A program made the position numbers and the translations under genes. This document shows, piece by piece, positions 17,663 to 27,244 of a DNA stretch of 56,265 nt (position 1 is its first letter; the number at the start of each line of letters is the position of its first letter). Below the pieces are notes generated by a model. That model saw only the letters and a list, made by a program, of their open reading frames with translations. It searched no databases and had not been told where the DNA came from. Source of the DNA: an uncultured Ruminococcus sp. (lineage in GTDB: Bacteria; Bacillota; Clostridia; Oscillospirales; Acutalibacteraceae); assembly GCA_902802985.1 (NCBI GenBank), contig CADCOE010000064.1, positions 1 to 56,265 on the forward strand, given 5' to 3'.

Positions 17663-18474
17663 CAGAAAGAAGAACTGCCGCCGCTGCCGCAGCCGCCTCC
17701 GCCGCAGCTGGAACAACTGGAACAGCTGGAGCAGCCGGAGCCGCTTCCCCCCGAGCTGGAAGCCGGCGGTCGGTGAACGGTGGTAGATTCGACAAAACAA
17801 GAAGTGACAGGACCGTTGAAACCGCCCTCTGCCCGATAGGGCGTTTCGTTTTGAGTCAGACAGGCTTCCAGCAGTGGATTATGTTTTTTCGAGAAAGCGA
17901 TGCTGATGGCAATGATCAGTCCCAGCATCAGGGAGATCACTACATAGCCGCTGACCTTGAGAGGCTCACTGATGTGACGTTTTTCACAAACATCCAATAT
18001 TTGTGAAAATGCCGTTTGGGAACAGGTGTAGTAATCGCTGCTGCTTGCATAGGAGCTGACGTTGTCGGTAATGGAACGAGCCACGGAATCATTGACAGCT
18101 TCGTTGATGGTACCGTATGATTGAATGGTCAGCTTACGGACATTGAGATTGATGGCGAAAATACACGCACTGTCAAAACCGAACAATTCTTTTCGTTTCA
18201 AACGAGCCTGATCTATTTCATTGACGGTAAAGTCTTCTGTTGTCCAGAAAACGACATTACCGTAAGCTGTCAGCGGTTTCATATCTTCTGCCAACATTCT
18301 TTCCTCACTGTTTGTCAGCAGATCGATCGTGTCGATGATGACAACACGGTATCCCGTTTCATCATTCTGATATTTGGTTTCACTTGCGGCATCAACGCCT
18401 GTCGGGAAAGTGAGCAAAGTCATTATGACGCAAATGAGGCATACGATCGTTCCGGTCAATTTAGATTTGGTCAT
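17662..18474 (-). CDS. TPM-domain membrane protein with a Cys-rich C-terminal tail
   Basis: 270 residues. A signal peptide (about 1-29, ending near PTGVDA) precedes a TPM-like domain (about 30-165), then one membrane segment around VVISLMLGLIIAISIAF (about 178-198) and a tail of about 70 residues. The predicted topology puts the TPM domain outside and the tail in the cytoplasm. TPM/YgcG proteins usually end in a Gly/Ser-rich tail; this one holds five Cys at 248, 251, 254, 257 and 262 in a C-x2-C-x2-C-x2-C-x4-C pattern among Gly and Ser. It overlaps the upstream gene by 14 bases and the radical SAM gene by 1. Function unknown. Confidence 0.8.
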   Translation of the reverse strand: MTKSKLTGTIVCLICVIMTLLTFPTGVDAASETKYQNDETGYRVVIIDTIDLLTNSEERMLAEDMKPLTAYGNVVFWTTEDFTVNEIDQARLKRKELFGFDSACIFAINLNVRKLTIQSYGTINEAVNDSVARSITDNVSSYASSSDYYTCSQTAFSQILDVCEKRHISEPLKVSGYVVISLMLGLIIAISIAFSKKHNPLLEACLTQNETPYRAEGGFNGPVTSCFVESTTVHRPPASSSGGSGSGCSSCSSCSSCGGGGCGSGGSSSF

Positions 18475-20095
18475 AAGCGGCTCCTTTCTTGTTGAACTGC
18501 GGCAGTCTGCGTCTGGCGACGCTGCTCTGGAAGATAATATGCAGGATAGTCAAGGCAAAAAGCTCTGCGGCAGCAACAGCAGCCAATCCATAATAAAATA
18601 TACTGCTTTGGTTATTGCTAACGATGAAAGGGACAAAAGCGGCCAGCGTAAGGAACATCACCGTGCGCATCACGGTATTGATCCGTTTGAATTTTTTGGC
18701 TTCGATCAGGATACCGTTTGACTGCATAGATACACCTGTCAGATTGATTTTACTGATCTTAGCGGTGAGAATTGTCTGTCCCAGAAAATAAATGAAGAGC
18801 AGTACACCCATAGAGATGAACCCCAGTACCGTTCCTATCATACTGCGGTATTGCTGATAAGTACCGTCCGTGGTGATGAGCAGCATACTGACAGCAGCTA
18901 TCATGCTCTGCAGGATAAAACCAAACGGAAGTTTTTGTGTCATTTCTTTTTGGTGGAGTGCCGCACCGACCGTTCTGATATAGCAATGCTGCAAAACATA
19001 CATTCCCACAAAGCCCAGCATCGTACAAATGCCCAGCGTGGCGGAGGCCGGAACTGTCGGAAGAAAATACATAATGAGCAGCAGCAGTCCGAAAATGACT
19101 GCCGAGAGAACAACCGCCGCAATGAGTATTTTAAAAGGACTGAGCGGCAGATCGGCGGCCACTTTGCCGGTCTGTCCGTTGACAGCAGCATAGGTAATTT
19201 TTTCGCCTCTGCGGTAGCTCATAAACCAGACAGGAAACAGTCTATGTCTGGAAGTAACCATTTGCATAGGAACCGTATTCTGAATATGATCCGGTTCTAT
19301 CGTAACATGGATCGGAGCAGCGGCCGTTTGCATAGCGGAAGTGTTTTTCATCTCATTTTGCAGATAGGTCAGCATTTCATCCTGTACCAGAGAAGCATAT
19401 TCATTCATATCAACATTGCCGCTTTCGGCATAAAAACCGCTCAGATAAGCTGGATGAAAGCTTTTCAGTTCTCTTTCATCATAGGAGCCCAGTCTTTCGC
19501 TGATGTGATCGTCAAAGGCAGCGGAGGCGTCGTGTGCGATCGTTTCTGTAACGGTATAACGGGCAGTCCCTTTCAGCTCATAGTGATCTGTCCGGTAGTC
19601 ATCATTGCCAATATTGGTTTCCTGACTTTTGGCTCTGAGTGACACGGGACCATCTACTATGCCTGTAAAACGGCAGTAAGGCATATAGATCCCCCGAAAG
19701 CTGTCGATCAAGGCGGGATCCTTGTACTTGCGTGAAACAAAAAAATACTTTTTTACCTCGGCACAGTAAAGCTGCTTGCACTGCTCCTTTGTAATTTTAA
19801 ACGGAACGATCCCCTCAGGCTTCCAATCCCGACGCAGCTTGTCAAAGATCATAGAGGAACCTTTGCAGTAGGGACAAAATCCTACCGCATCATTTTGATC
19901 TGTGGTTTCCATTTCGGCGCCGCAAGACGGACAGATATAAGCATAGCTGTCGTAGTAAGGCAGAGTCTGCGCATCATTCGACACATTGTCATTGAGCATA
20001 CGTGGGTCAAAACGGTTTTTGCAGTATCCGCATACCATCATCTGTGAAGCAGCATCAAAAAGCAGTTCTGAGCCACAGGACGGACAGTAAATCAT
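18461..20095 (-). CDS. Double zinc-ribbon multi-pass membrane protein
   Basis: 544 residues, function unknown. The N-terminus has two TFIIB-type zinc ribbons: YCPSCGSE...VCGYCKN (residues about 3-26) and ICPSCGAE...FCPYCKG (about 54-78). A soluble middle region contains PVWFMSYR and TYAAVNGQTGKV, typical of Firmicute zinc-ribbon proteins often misnamed PriA helicase. About six hydrophobic helices follow from about residue 320. The start MIYCPSCG has AAGGAG upstream and its own promoter. It heads the three-gene unit with the TPM protein and the radical SAM enzyme. Zinc-ribbon and TPM proteins also co-occur without radical SAM partners, so the pairing alone does not define function. Confidence 0.75.
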   Translation of the reverse strand: MIYCPSCGSELLFDAASQMMVCGYCKNRFDPRMLNDNVSNDAQTLPYYDSYAYICPSCGAEMETTDQNDAVGFCPYCKGSSMIFDKLRRDWKPEGIVPFKITKEQCKQLYCAEVKKYFFVSRKYKDPALIDSFRGIYMPYCRFTGIVDGPVSLRAKSQETNIGNDDYRTDHYELKGTARYTVTETIAHDASAAFDDHISERLGSYDERELKSFHPAYLSGFYAESGNVDMNEYASLVQDEMLTYLQNEMKNTSAMQTAAAPIHVTIEPDHIQNTVPMQMVTSRHRLFPVWFMSYRRGEKITYAAVNGQTGKVAADLPLSPFKILIAAVVLSAVIFGLLLLIMYFLPTVPASATLGICTMLGFVGMYVLQHCYIRTVGAALHQKEMTQKLPFGFILQSMIAAVSMLLITTDGTYQQYRSMIGTVLGFISMGVLLFIYFLGQTILTAKISKINLTGVSMQSNGILIEAKKFKRINTVMRTVMFLTLAAFVPFIVSNNQSSIFYYGLAAVAAAELFALTILHIIFQSSVARRRLPQFNKKGAAYDQI

Positions 20096-20155
20096 AGTAT
20101 CACTCCTTGTTATTTTTCACTAAATATATGAAGAAAGTAAATATGTTTTGCTATC

Positions 20156-20184
20156 ATATTACCATTTTCGACACAGTAAATCAA
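20156..20184 (-). promoter_or_regulatory. Promoter of the zinc-ribbon/TPM/radical SAM operon
   Basis: Minus strand TTGATT (20184-20179), 17-base spacer, TAATAT (20161-20156), about 60 bases before the start codon and just past a double terminator. Confidence 0.65.
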
Positions 20185-20204
20185 GATGACAACAAAAAAT
20201 AGAA

Positions 20205-20240
20205 GGACATACACTTCACCGGCAGGGAGGGCGTATGTCC
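20205..20240 (-). terminator. Second terminator hairpin behind dnaJ
   Basis: Minus strand: GGACATAC pairs with GTATGTCC across a GC-rich loop and is followed by TTCTATTTTTTG. It lies just past the first dnaJ terminator. Confidence 0.6.
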
Positions 20241-20251
20241 AAATAATATAA

Positions 20252-20290
20252 AACAAACAGGCAAAGCATTGCTGTTTTGCCTGTTTGTTA
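20252..20290 (-). terminator. Rho-independent terminator of the heat-shock operon
   Basis: Minus strand: AACAAACAGGCAAA pairs with TTTGCCTGTTTGTT and is followed by TTATATTATTT. It is about 55 bases past the dnaJ stop. Confidence 0.8.
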
Positions 20291-20345
20291 ACGGTGTACC
20301 GTCCGTTTGCCGATACGCTTGTTTCGGCTGCCGGTACCAACCGTA

Positions 20346-21494
20346 TTAATCTTTGAATATTTTTTTGACCTTATCAAAAAAGCTGCTGCGTTTCTGATAA
20401 TTGGCAGAGTTGCACAAAGCATCAAAAGCATCAAGCGCCTTTTTCTGGTCAGCTGTCAGATTTCTGGGAACCTCGATCGTCACACGAACATACTGATCGC
20501 CTCTGCCCTTAGAGTTCAGATGCTGAATACCCTTGCCCTTCAGCTTAAAAATATCCCCCGGCTGCGTTCCGGGATGAACTGTATATTTTGCCTTACCGTC
20601 AAGTGTAGGGACAGTGACTTCATAGCCCAATGCCGCCTGTGAGAACGTCAGCGGAATTTCGCACCATACATCATCACCCTTACGCTCAAATATATCGTGT
20701 TTCTTAACGTTGATGTACACGTGAAGGTCACCCGCAGGACCGCCATTGTAGCCGCTGTTGCCGTGACCGCCTATGTTGAGTATCTGATCCTGACTGATGC
20801 CGGCGGGGATTGTCACTGTTACTGTACGGGAAGAACGAATACGTCCCGCACCTGAACATTTGGCACACGGCTTTTCAATAATTTTACCCTTGCCTCGGCA
20901 CTTGTCACAGGTCTGAGAAGTCTGCACTATACCAAACGGTGTACGTTTTTGGACAGTTACCTGACCTGTCCCGTTACAGGAAGGACAGGTTTTGAGCTGA
21001 GTCCCCTTCGATGCGCCGGTACCGCCGCATTCTGTGCAAGACTCCACATTTTGATAAACAACTTCCTTTTTACATCCTTTTGCTGCTTCTTCAAACGAAA
21101 TAGTGACAGATGCTTCCACATCAGAACCACGTCTGGGCGCATTCTGATTGCGTGTGTTTCTGCCGCCAAACCCGCCGAAAAAGCTGTTGAATATATCATT
21201 AATGTCAATATCCTGACCGAACGGATTGCCTCCGCCATAAGCGGCAGAGCCTGCACCGTAGTTAGGGTCCACACCCGCAAAACCAAAACGGTCATATCTC
21301 TGACGTTTTTCCTTATTGGACAGAACCTCATAAGCTTCATTCACTTCTTTGAATTTCGCTTCTGCTTCCTTATCGCCCGGATTAAGATCGGGGTGGTATT
21401 TTTTTGCCTGTTTACGGAACGCTTTTTTGATTTCATCGTCCGATGCACCCTTTTGTACTCCGAGCACCTCATAATAGTCCCTTTTTTCTGCCAA
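20346..21494 (-). CDS. dnaJ: Chaperone DnaJ (Hsp40)
   Basis: Co-chaperone that stimulates DnaK ATPase and delivers substrates. The 382 residues contain all type I domains: a J domain with HPD (YHPDLNPG), a Gly/Phe-rich linker (about 75-115), four CxxCxGxG-type zinc repeats ([32 protein letters not shown]) and the C-terminal substrate-binding domains. It is the last gene of the hrcA operon, 149 bases after dnaK, with a small hairpin in that gap. Confidence 0.97.
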   Translation of the reverse strand: MAEKRDYYEVLGVQKGASDDEIKKAFRKQAKKYHPDLNPGDKEAEAKFKEVNEAYEVLSNKEKRQRYDRFGFAGVDPNYGAGSAAYGGGNPFGQDIDINDIFNSFFGGFGGRNTRNQNAPRRGSDVEASVTISFEEAAKGCKKEVVYQNVESCTECGGTGASKGTQLKTCPSCNGTGQVTVQKRTPFGIVQTSQTCDKCRGKGKIIEKPCAKCSGAGRIRSSRTVTVTIPAGISQDQILNIGGHGNSGYNGGPAGDLHVYINVKKHDIFERKGDDVWCEIPLTFSQAALGYEVTVPTLDGKAKYTVHPGTQPGDIFKLKGKGIQHLNSKGRGDQYVRVTIEVPRNLTADQKKALDAFDALCNSANYQKRSSFFDKVKKIFKD

Positions 21495-21586
21495 GAATCA
21501 TCACCCCAATTTTATATAATGCTTACCATATCATCCCAACTAAAATAATAACACCATTTCACTGATATTGGGTTTGTGAAAATTGA

Positions 21587-21611
21587 GGGGAACCCAGCAA
21601 ACAGGTTCCCC
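21587..21611 (-). terminator. Hairpin between dnaK and dnaJ, possible partial terminator or processing site
   Basis: GGGGAACC (21587-21594) pairs with GGTTCCCC (21604-21611) across a short loop. The minus-strand downstream sequence TCAATTTTC is a weak T-run. It may lower dnaJ expression relative to dnaK. Confidence 0.5.
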
Positions 21612-21643
21612 ATTCGGAAACATTGGTTTTATTCAGCAGCCGA

Positions 21644-23467
21644 TCAGTTGTCGTCGCCTACATCGGTATAGTCAGCATTATAAACACCGTTGTCATTAGA
21701 CTGCGGAGCCTGCTGCTGAGCGGCACCCTGTGCTGCGGCATCCTGATAGAGCTTTTCAGATACGGCATACATTGCCTTCTGAAGTTCATCTTTGGTAGAC
21801 TGGATCATATCCATATTATTCTGAGACAGAGCAGACTTAACAGCAGCTACCTTTGCATTCAGGTTGTCCTTATCTTCGTCGGAGATATGCTCGCCGTTTT
21901 CGCTGATCAGCTTTTCTACTGCGTATACCAGATTTTCGGCATCGTTCTTCTTATCAACCTCTTCACGACGCTTCTTATCCTCTGCGGCATACTGTTCCGC
22001 ATCGTGGATAGCCTTGTCAATATCATCCTTGCTCATATTGGTGTTAGAGGTGATCGTAATATGCTGTTCCTTACCTGTGCCGAGATCCTTGGCGGATACG
22101 TTAACGATACCATTGGCGTCAATATCAAACGTAACTTCGATCTGTGGTACACCACGCATTGCCGGCAGAATACCATCCAGTTTGAACAAACCGAGCTGTT
22201 TGTTATCTCTTGCAAATTCACGTTCACCCTGAAGAACGTTAACCTCCACCTGTGTCTGGTTATCGGCTGCCGTAGAGAAGATCTGGCTTTTCTTGGTCGG
22301 GATAGTAGTATTTCTCTCGATAATCTTAGTCATAACACCGCCCTGTGTTTCAACACCGAGTGACAGCGGTGTAACGTCAAGAAGAAGAAGTCCCTGAACA
22401 TCGCCGCCAAGAACACCTGCCTGAATAGCCGCACCAATAGCGACACATTCATCGGGGTTAATGCCCTTGAAAGGATCTTTGCCGATCAGACTTTTAACGG
22501 CTTCCTGTACGGCCGGAATTCTGGAGGAACCGCCCACCATCAATACTTTGTCGATTTCATTAATAGAAAGTCCCGAGTCGGAAAGTGCCTGACGAACCGG
22601 ACCCATTGTCTTTTCCACCAGATCAGCAGTCAGTTCGTTGAACTTTGCTCTGGTGAGTGTATAGTCCAGATGCTTCGGACCGGTGGCATCTGCTGTAATA
22701 AACGGAATATTGATTTCAGCTGTTGTAATGCCGGACAGTTCGATCTTTGCCTTTTCTGCCTCATCCTTCAGACGCTGCATAGCGGTCTTATCACCGGAGA
22801 GGTCAACACCCTGGTCATTTTTAAAGCTTTGTACAAGCCAATCAATGATTTTCTGGTCAAAGTCATCGCCGCCGAGATGGTTATTACCGGCTGTAGCAAG
22901 AACTTCCTGTACTCCTTCGCCCATTTCAATAATAGACACATCGAAAGTACCGCCGCCGAGGTCATATACCATTACTTTTTGTTCATTTTCTTTGTCTACG
23001 CCATAAGAAAGAGCAGCAGCTGTCGGCTCGTTGATAATACGCTTAACATCCAATCCTGCGATTTTGCCGGCATCCTTCGTTGCCTGACGCTGTGCGTCGG
23101 TAAAGTAAGCCGGAACGGTAATGACAGCCTGCGTTACCGGCTCACCGAGATATGCTTCTGCATCTTTTTTCAGCTTGGTGAGTATCATTGCAGAAATTTC
23201 CTGCGGTGTATAGTTTTTATTGTTGATTTGAACTTTGTAGGAAGAACCCATTTTTCTTTTAATAGAAGAAATGGTGTGGTCAGGGTTGGAAACCGCCTGA
23301 CGCTTTGCCACCTGACCTACCAGTCTTTCGCCGTTCTTCGCAAATGCAACAACAGAAGGCGTTGTTCTTGCTCCTTCTGCATTGGCGATGACGACCGGTT
23401 CGCCGCCTTCAATAACAGCAACGCAAGAGTTTGTTGTACCAAGATCAATACCAATTGTTTTAGCCAT
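21644..23467 (-). CDS. dnaK: Chaperone DnaK (Hsp70)
   Basis: ATP-driven folding chaperone. The 607 residues start [14 protein letters not shown], the Hsp70 phosphate-1 motif. [15 protein letters not shown] and the VGGSSRIP signature follow in the ATPase domain. The substrate-binding domain begins near residue 370, and a C-terminal Gln/Ala-rich linker ends in DYTDVGDDN. It is third in the hrcA-grpE-dnaK-dnaJ operon, 81 bases after grpE. No second CIRCE precedes it, so CIRCE at hrcA probably controls all four genes. Confidence 0.98.
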   Translation of the reverse strand: MAKTIGIDLGTTNSCVAVIEGGEPVVIANAEGARTTPSVVAFAKNGERLVGQVAKRQAVSNPDHTISSIKRKMGSSYKVQINNKNYTPQEISAMILTKLKKDAEAYLGEPVTQAVITVPAYFTDAQRQATKDAGKIAGLDVKRIINEPTAAALSYGVDKENEQKVMVYDLGGGTFDVSIIEMGEGVQEVLATAGNNHLGGDDFDQKIIDWLVQSFKNDQGVDLSGDKTAMQRLKDEAEKAKIELSGITTAEINIPFITADATGPKHLDYTLTRAKFNELTADLVEKTMGPVRQALSDSGLSINEIDKVLMVGGSSRIPAVQEAVKSLIGKDPFKGINPDECVAIGAAIQAGVLGGDVQGLLLLDVTPLSLGVETQGGVMTKIIERNTTIPTKKSQIFSTAADNQTQVEVNVLQGEREFARDNKQLGLFKLDGILPAMRGVPQIEVTFDIDANGIVNVSAKDLGTGKEQHITITSNTNMSKDDIDKAIHDAEQYAAEDKKRREEVDKKNDAENLVYAVEKLISENGEHISDEDKDNLNAKVAAVKSALSQNNMDMIQSTKDELQKAMYAVSEKLYQDAAAQGAAQQQAPQSNDNGVYNADYTDVGDDN

Positions 23468-23548
23468 AATGATTTTCCTCCAAAATGAAATATATTTTTT
23501 AATCGGCTGACTGCCGCTGAATGTGCTTTACATACAAGAGTATGCGCA

Positions 23549-24097
23549 TTATTCGGAAATCTGAACCATTGCGTGACGAATAATTTTATCGCCTATGCGA
23601 TACCCTTTTTGATAAACCAGTGTAATATGATCCTCTTCCAGTTCTTCATCGCTTGTTCTGGCGATAGCATTATGCAGCTCCGGATCGAATTCCTCTCCTC
23701 TTTCGCCAAAAGAAACAACATTGAGCTTTTCAAAAGCGTTGTCCAGTTGTTTCTGTATCATTTCCAGCCCCTTGCGGAACTCTTCAGATACCTCGGCATT
23801 CGAGGAAAGCGCCAATGCAAAATTATCGACAACAGGCAAAAATGCTTCCACTGTTGCGGCAACGGCATTATCATAAGTTGACAGTTTTTCTTTTTCCGTT
23901 CTTTTGCGGAAGTTATCATATTCTGCCGCCATTCTCATAAACTGGTCTTTTTGTGTTTCTGTTTCTGCTTTGAGCTTATCATAATCTGTTTTCAAATGTT
24001 CAAGCTCTTCATTATTAACGGGAGTCTTCTGGGGACTCTCGGTTGTTTGATTGACCTTTGGCTCTGACTTGTTTGATTTTTTTCTTGCCAAAACCAC
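23549..24097 (-). CDS. grpE: Nucleotide exchange factor GrpE
   Basis: Releases ADP from DnaK. About 180 residues: a charged, unstructured N-terminus, a long coiled coil (about 28-80) containing AAEYDNFRKRTEKEK, and the C-terminal beta domain with ITLVYQKGYRIGDKIIRHAMVQIS. The start is uncertain. GTG at 24097 is only 3 bases from AGGAG, while TTG at 24091 (reading MARKKS) has the better 9-base spacing. No ATG is available nearby. It follows hrcA by 10 bases. Confidence 0.95.
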   Translation of the reverse strand: MVLARKKSNKSEPKVNQTTESPQKTPVNNEELEHLKTDYDKLKAETETQKDQFMRMAAEYDNFRKRTEKEKLSTYDNAVAATVEAFLPVVDNFALALSSNAEVSEEFRKGLEMIQKQLDNAFEKLNVVSFGERGEEFDPELHNAIARTSDEELEEDHITLVYQKGYRIGDKIIRHAMVQISE

Positions 24098-24106
24098 TCT
24101 CTCCTT

Positions 24107-25150
24107 TCATTGGACAGTGCTGTTGCTGTCGAGAAGCTCTCCCAGCAATGTTCCCACAATTTCCGTCACATACTCCAACATAGAGATAATTTTCGGATAA
24201 TTCATTCTTACAGGACCGATCAATGCCAACGCACCGGTACATTCGGATGATGCCGTATAGTGTGTCACAATAACGCTCAGGCTTGCCAGAGCCGGATTGC
24301 GTATTTCGCTGCCTATGAGGACACTTGCCTTTGAGCCGGCTGTTTTGAGGAGCTTGGAAAGTTCGGACGAATGTCCCATCAGTTCCATCACCTTTTTACC
24401 GTCTGCGGATGCCAGCTCCGGCATCACAAAAAGGTTTGACTGCCCTTTAATGGCAACATTGGTAGACGCCGCCTCCTTTGCCGCATCGTGAATAGCGAGC
24501 AAAACGTTCGGCATCAACATTGACATTTCACCAAGCGACACCGCCATTGTCTGCATAAATGCGGGAGTCACGCCTGTTACAGGAAGCCCTGTCATTTTTT
24601 CGCTGACGACCTTATCGAACATCGCCAGAAGGTCGGGTGTGATCATAAAATCACATCGGAACAACTTGGTTTTAACACTGCCGGTAGAGGTAATCAGCAC
24701 TGCCATAGCGGTATATCTGCCTGTCTGTACAAAGCTGATACGTCTGATCACCGCTTCTTCCCCGGAGGGTGACGCAGCGATGGCGGCACAATTCGTAAGA
24801 TGCGACAACAATTCTGCCGCCTTTTCGAGAAGATGTTCGGGAACGTCCGCACAAGCATACAATATATCGTTGATTGCCGTCTGTTCCTGCTTGGTAACGG
24901 GGGTCATCTTCATCAGATTATCAAGATAGACCCTGTAGCCCAGTTCGGTAGGAACACGTCCCGACGACGTATGGGTTTGTTCCAGCAGTCCGAGGGAGGC
25001 AAGCTCCGCCATATCATTTCTTACGGTTGCCGAGGAAACATTGAACTCAAGCACATCGCACAGATTTTTTGAGCCGACGGGCTCTCCTGTACGGATATAC
25101 AATTCAACAACCGCTTCAAGGATTTTCATTTTTCTTTGAGTCGGTTCCAT
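24107..25150 (-). CDS. hrcA: Heat-inducible transcription repressor HrcA
   Basis: Represses the heat-shock operon by binding CIRCE, with activity set by GroEL in known systems. About 347 residues, with an N-terminal winged helix (FNVSSATVRNDMAELASLGLLEQTHTSSGR, about residues 35-65) and a C-terminal GAF-like dimer domain ending in GPVRMNYPKIISML. The start MEPTQRK at 25150 has GGAGAGG 7 bases upstream; the GTG at 25159 has no room for a site. CIRCE lies 17-43 bases upstream of this start. Confidence 0.96.
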   Translation of the reverse strand: MEPTQRKMKILEAVVELYIRTGEPVGSKNLCDVLEFNVSSATVRNDMAELASLGLLEQTHTSSGRVPTELGYRVYLDNLMKMTPVTKQEQTAINDILYACADVPEHLLEKAAELLSHLTNCAAIAASPSGEEAVIRRISFVQTGRYTAMAVLITSTGSVKTKLFRCDFMITPDLLAMFDKVVSEKMTGLPVTGVTPAFMQTMAVSLGEMSMLMPNVLLAIHDAAKEAASTNVAIKGQSNLFVMPELASADGKKVMELMGHSSELSKLLKTAGSKASVLIGSEIRNPALASLSVIVTHYTASSECTGALALIGPVRMNYPKIISMLEYVTEIVGTLLGELLDSNSTVQ

Positions 25151-25166
25151 TTCAGCCACCTCTCCG

Positions 25167-25193
25167 TTAGCACTCTGTACTCGAGAGTGCTAA
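25167..25193 (-). promoter_or_regulatory. CIRCE operator (HrcA binding site)
   Basis: A perfect TTAGCACTC (25167-25175), 9-base spacer, GAGTGCTAA (25185-25193), the canonical CIRCE inverted repeat. It lies between the -10 box and the hrcA start, so bound HrcA would block the promoter. Confidence 0.98.
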
Positions 25194-25202
25194 TCTATTT
25201 AT

Positions 25203-25231
25203 AATTTACCATTATCACTGCAAATTGTCAA
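25203..25231 (-). promoter_or_regulatory. SigA promoter of hrcA-grpE-dnaK-dnaJ
   Basis: Minus strand TTGACA (25231-25226), 17-base spacer, TAAATT (25208-25203), immediately upstream of CIRCE. Confidence 0.85.
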
Positions 25232-25274
25232 TAGTCTTTTTCAATTTTCTAATGCAAGTTCTGCGAACAAAATC

Positions 25275-25302
25275 AAAGCCCCACCTGTTAAGATGGAGCT
25301 TT
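25275..25302 (-). terminator. Terminator of the rbfA-nrnA-truB-ribF unit
   Basis: Minus-strand RNA: AAAGCTCCATCT pairs with AGGTGGGGCTTT with G-U wobbles and is followed by GATTTTG. It is about 78 bases past the ribF stop. Confidence 0.65.
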
Positions 25303-25379
25303 TGCGATCATATTATTCTGTTTTCTGAAATTCAGGGCAGCGACACACGAAAAAAACGGATGGATCTTTACCGTAAAGG

Positions 25380-26303
25380 TCACTGCTGACAGCGGTCAAA
25401 GATCGTCTGTGCCATAAGGGCGTTTCTGCGGATCTCTTCCTGAAGAGAGAGCAGTCCGTCAAATTTTTTTTCAGGTCGGATAAAATCGAGGAACCGCACA
25501 TCAATCGTTTCCCCATATAATTCTCTGCCGCTGTATCGAGGCAGCCACGTTTCGATCAAAACACGATCCGAACCGACAGTAGGTTTCACACCAATGTCAG
25601 TGACACCGCAATAAACGGTTCCATCCACCGTGACCGCCGTAGCATAAGCCCCGAACGGCGGCAAAATCAATCCATCGGGGAACGCCTGATTGATCGTAGG
25701 AATACCGATCGTGCGACCCAGCTTTTTACCGTGCAGAACAGGCAGCCGAAAGCCATAGCGTCTGCCCAACATTCTATTCACGTCGGGAAAATGTCCCGAA
25801 GCAACAGCACTGCGTATTCTGGTAGAACTGACAGGACTGTCGTCATAGCTAATTCGGTGCTGTGTGGTAACAGTAATATCATATTGTCGGCACAATTCGC
25901 TGAGCGTACTGCCGCTTCCCTTGCCGCCGTATCCGAAATGGTAATTGAAACCGCACACGGCATGACGTGCGTGAAAACAACCCAGCAAAATATCTTTGAC
26001 AAAATCCTCTGCTGTCATATGCATAATTTCCCTGAAATCAATGATATAGACACGCTCTGCTCCCAGCGATCGGAAAGCTGCTAATTTTTCGTCAAGCGTA
26101 GTAATCGCACCGACCTTTGTCCCGCTGAGCACAGAACGGGGGAGCTGTTTTGTGGTAAACACCGCCGGCAATAAACCATTTTGTTGGGCATAGCTCACTG
26201 CCTCCCTGATGACCGACACGTGACCGCTGTGTACTCCGTCAAAAAAACCAAGGGCTGTCGAGGTAGGTTCTTTTGATCGTATCAAATTCTCCACTATTTC
26301 CAT
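25380..26303 (-). CDS. ribF: Bifunctional riboflavin kinase / FAD synthetase
   Basis: Converts riboflavin to FMN and FMN to FAD. The 307 residues hold an N-terminal nucleotidyltransferase domain with GFFDGVHSGH (about 20-29) and SSTRIRSAV, and a C-terminal flavokinase domain with GRTIGIPTINQAFP and VLIETWL. TruB-RibF adjacency is common in Firmicutes. It follows truB by 41 bases. Confidence 0.95.
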   Translation of the reverse strand: MEIVENLIRSKEPTSTALGFFDGVHSGHVSVIREAVSYAQQNGLLPAVFTTKQLPRSVLSGTKVGAITTLDEKLAAFRSLGAERVYIIDFREIMHMTAEDFVKDILLGCFHARHAVCGFNYHFGYGGKGSGSTLSELCRQYDITVTTQHRISYDDSPVSSTRIRSAVASGHFPDVNRMLGRRYGFRLPVLHGKKLGRTIGIPTINQAFPDGLILPPFGAYATAVTVDGTVYCGVTDIGVKPTVGSDRVLIETWLPRYSGRELYGETIDVRFLDFIRPEKKFDGLLSLQEEIRRNALMAQTIFDRCQQ

Positions 26304-26344
26304 TTTATCATTCCCATCAACTTATTGCCTATTGGCTCGGTATC

Positions 26345-27244
26345 TCAAAACCGTTTTTTGACAGAAAGCTCATCTTTTTCCGCATTCACTACGCCCAAGC
26401 CAAGAAAAACGTCTTTATCGCTGTAAACCCTGTACAATGTTCCGTTTTCCTTTGAGCCGAGTCCTCTCAATCGGGGCAGCAGCAAACCGCCGCCATTCTG
26501 AAACCGCACAGTTTGATTTTCACTGATCTTCACTTTGCCATATTCGGCAAAGACACTGTCAATCGGACGGAGATATTTTTCAATTCCGCCCTGCACACCC
26601 AACTGCCGTAACTGTTCGATCGTAATCGCATCCTCCAAAGTAAAACCGCAGGCTCTGGTTCTTCTGAGCGAAGTCATCACGCAGCCGCAGCCCAATGCTT
26701 TTCCGATGTCATCGCAGATAACACGGATATAAGTTCCTTTGGAGCAGGCAATTTTGAGTTTCCCACACTGATGTTCCTCGTCATAGCAAATGAGTTCCAA
26801 TCGGTCAACCGTCACAGGGCGAGCCTGACGTTCGGTAACAATTCCTTTGCGAGCCAATTCATACAGACGTACTCCATCCTTAGAAACAGCGGAATACATC
26901 GGCGGCACCTGCATAATATCACCCCTGAAATGCGGCAGGATGTCCTCCAGCTGCTGCCGGTGGATCCTGCACGGACAGGTATCCAGCACAGTACCGGTAA
27001 TATCGAGGGTATCGGTAGTAATCCCCAAGCGAAATTCCGCTTCATATTCTTTACTGCTGTCGGGCAGAAGTGCCTGTGCTTTGGTAGCACTGCCCAGCAA
27101 TATCGGCAGTACTCCTGTCGCCATAGGGTCAAGGGTTCCTGTATGACCTGTTTTTTTTTCGTGCAGACATTTCCTCACAACGGCAACTACATCAAATGAG
27201 GTAAAATCCGCAGGCTTATCAATAATCAGTATTCCGCTCTGCAT
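26345..27244 (-). CDS. truB: tRNA pseudouridine(55) synthase
   Basis: Makes pseudouridine at tRNA position 55. The 299 residues start with SGILIIDKPADFTSFDV and contain GHTGTLDPMATGVLP with the catalytic Asp, plus the downstream AKGTYIR-like motif (SKGTYIRVICDDIG). The start codon overlaps the nrnA stop as TAATG, indicating translational coupling. The C-terminus has a small PUA-like extension. Confidence 0.96.
   Translation of the reverse strand: MQSGILIIDKPADFTSFDVVAVVRKCLHEKKTGHTGTLDPMATGVLPILLGSATKAQALLPDSSKEYEAEFRLGITTDTLDITGTVLDTCPCRIHRQQLEDILPHFRGDIMQVPPMYSAVSKDGVRLYELARKGIVTERQARPVTVDRLELICYDEEHQCGKLKIACSKGTYIRVICDDIGKALGCGCVMTSLRRTRACGFTLEDAITIEQLRQLGVQGGIEKYLRPIDSVFAEYGKVKISENQTVRFQNGGGLLLPRLRGLGSKENGTLYRVYSDKDVFLGLGVVNAEKDELSVKKRF

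Noticed and set aside
17534..17776. Plus-strand frame reading LEQLEQ repeats
   Set aside because: It is the antisense of the Cys/Ser/Gly tail codons of the TPM gene; no start signal.
23468..23548. Second CIRCE before dnaK
   Set aside because: No TTAGCACTC/GAGTGCTAA pair is seen there; control seems to come only from the site at hrcA.
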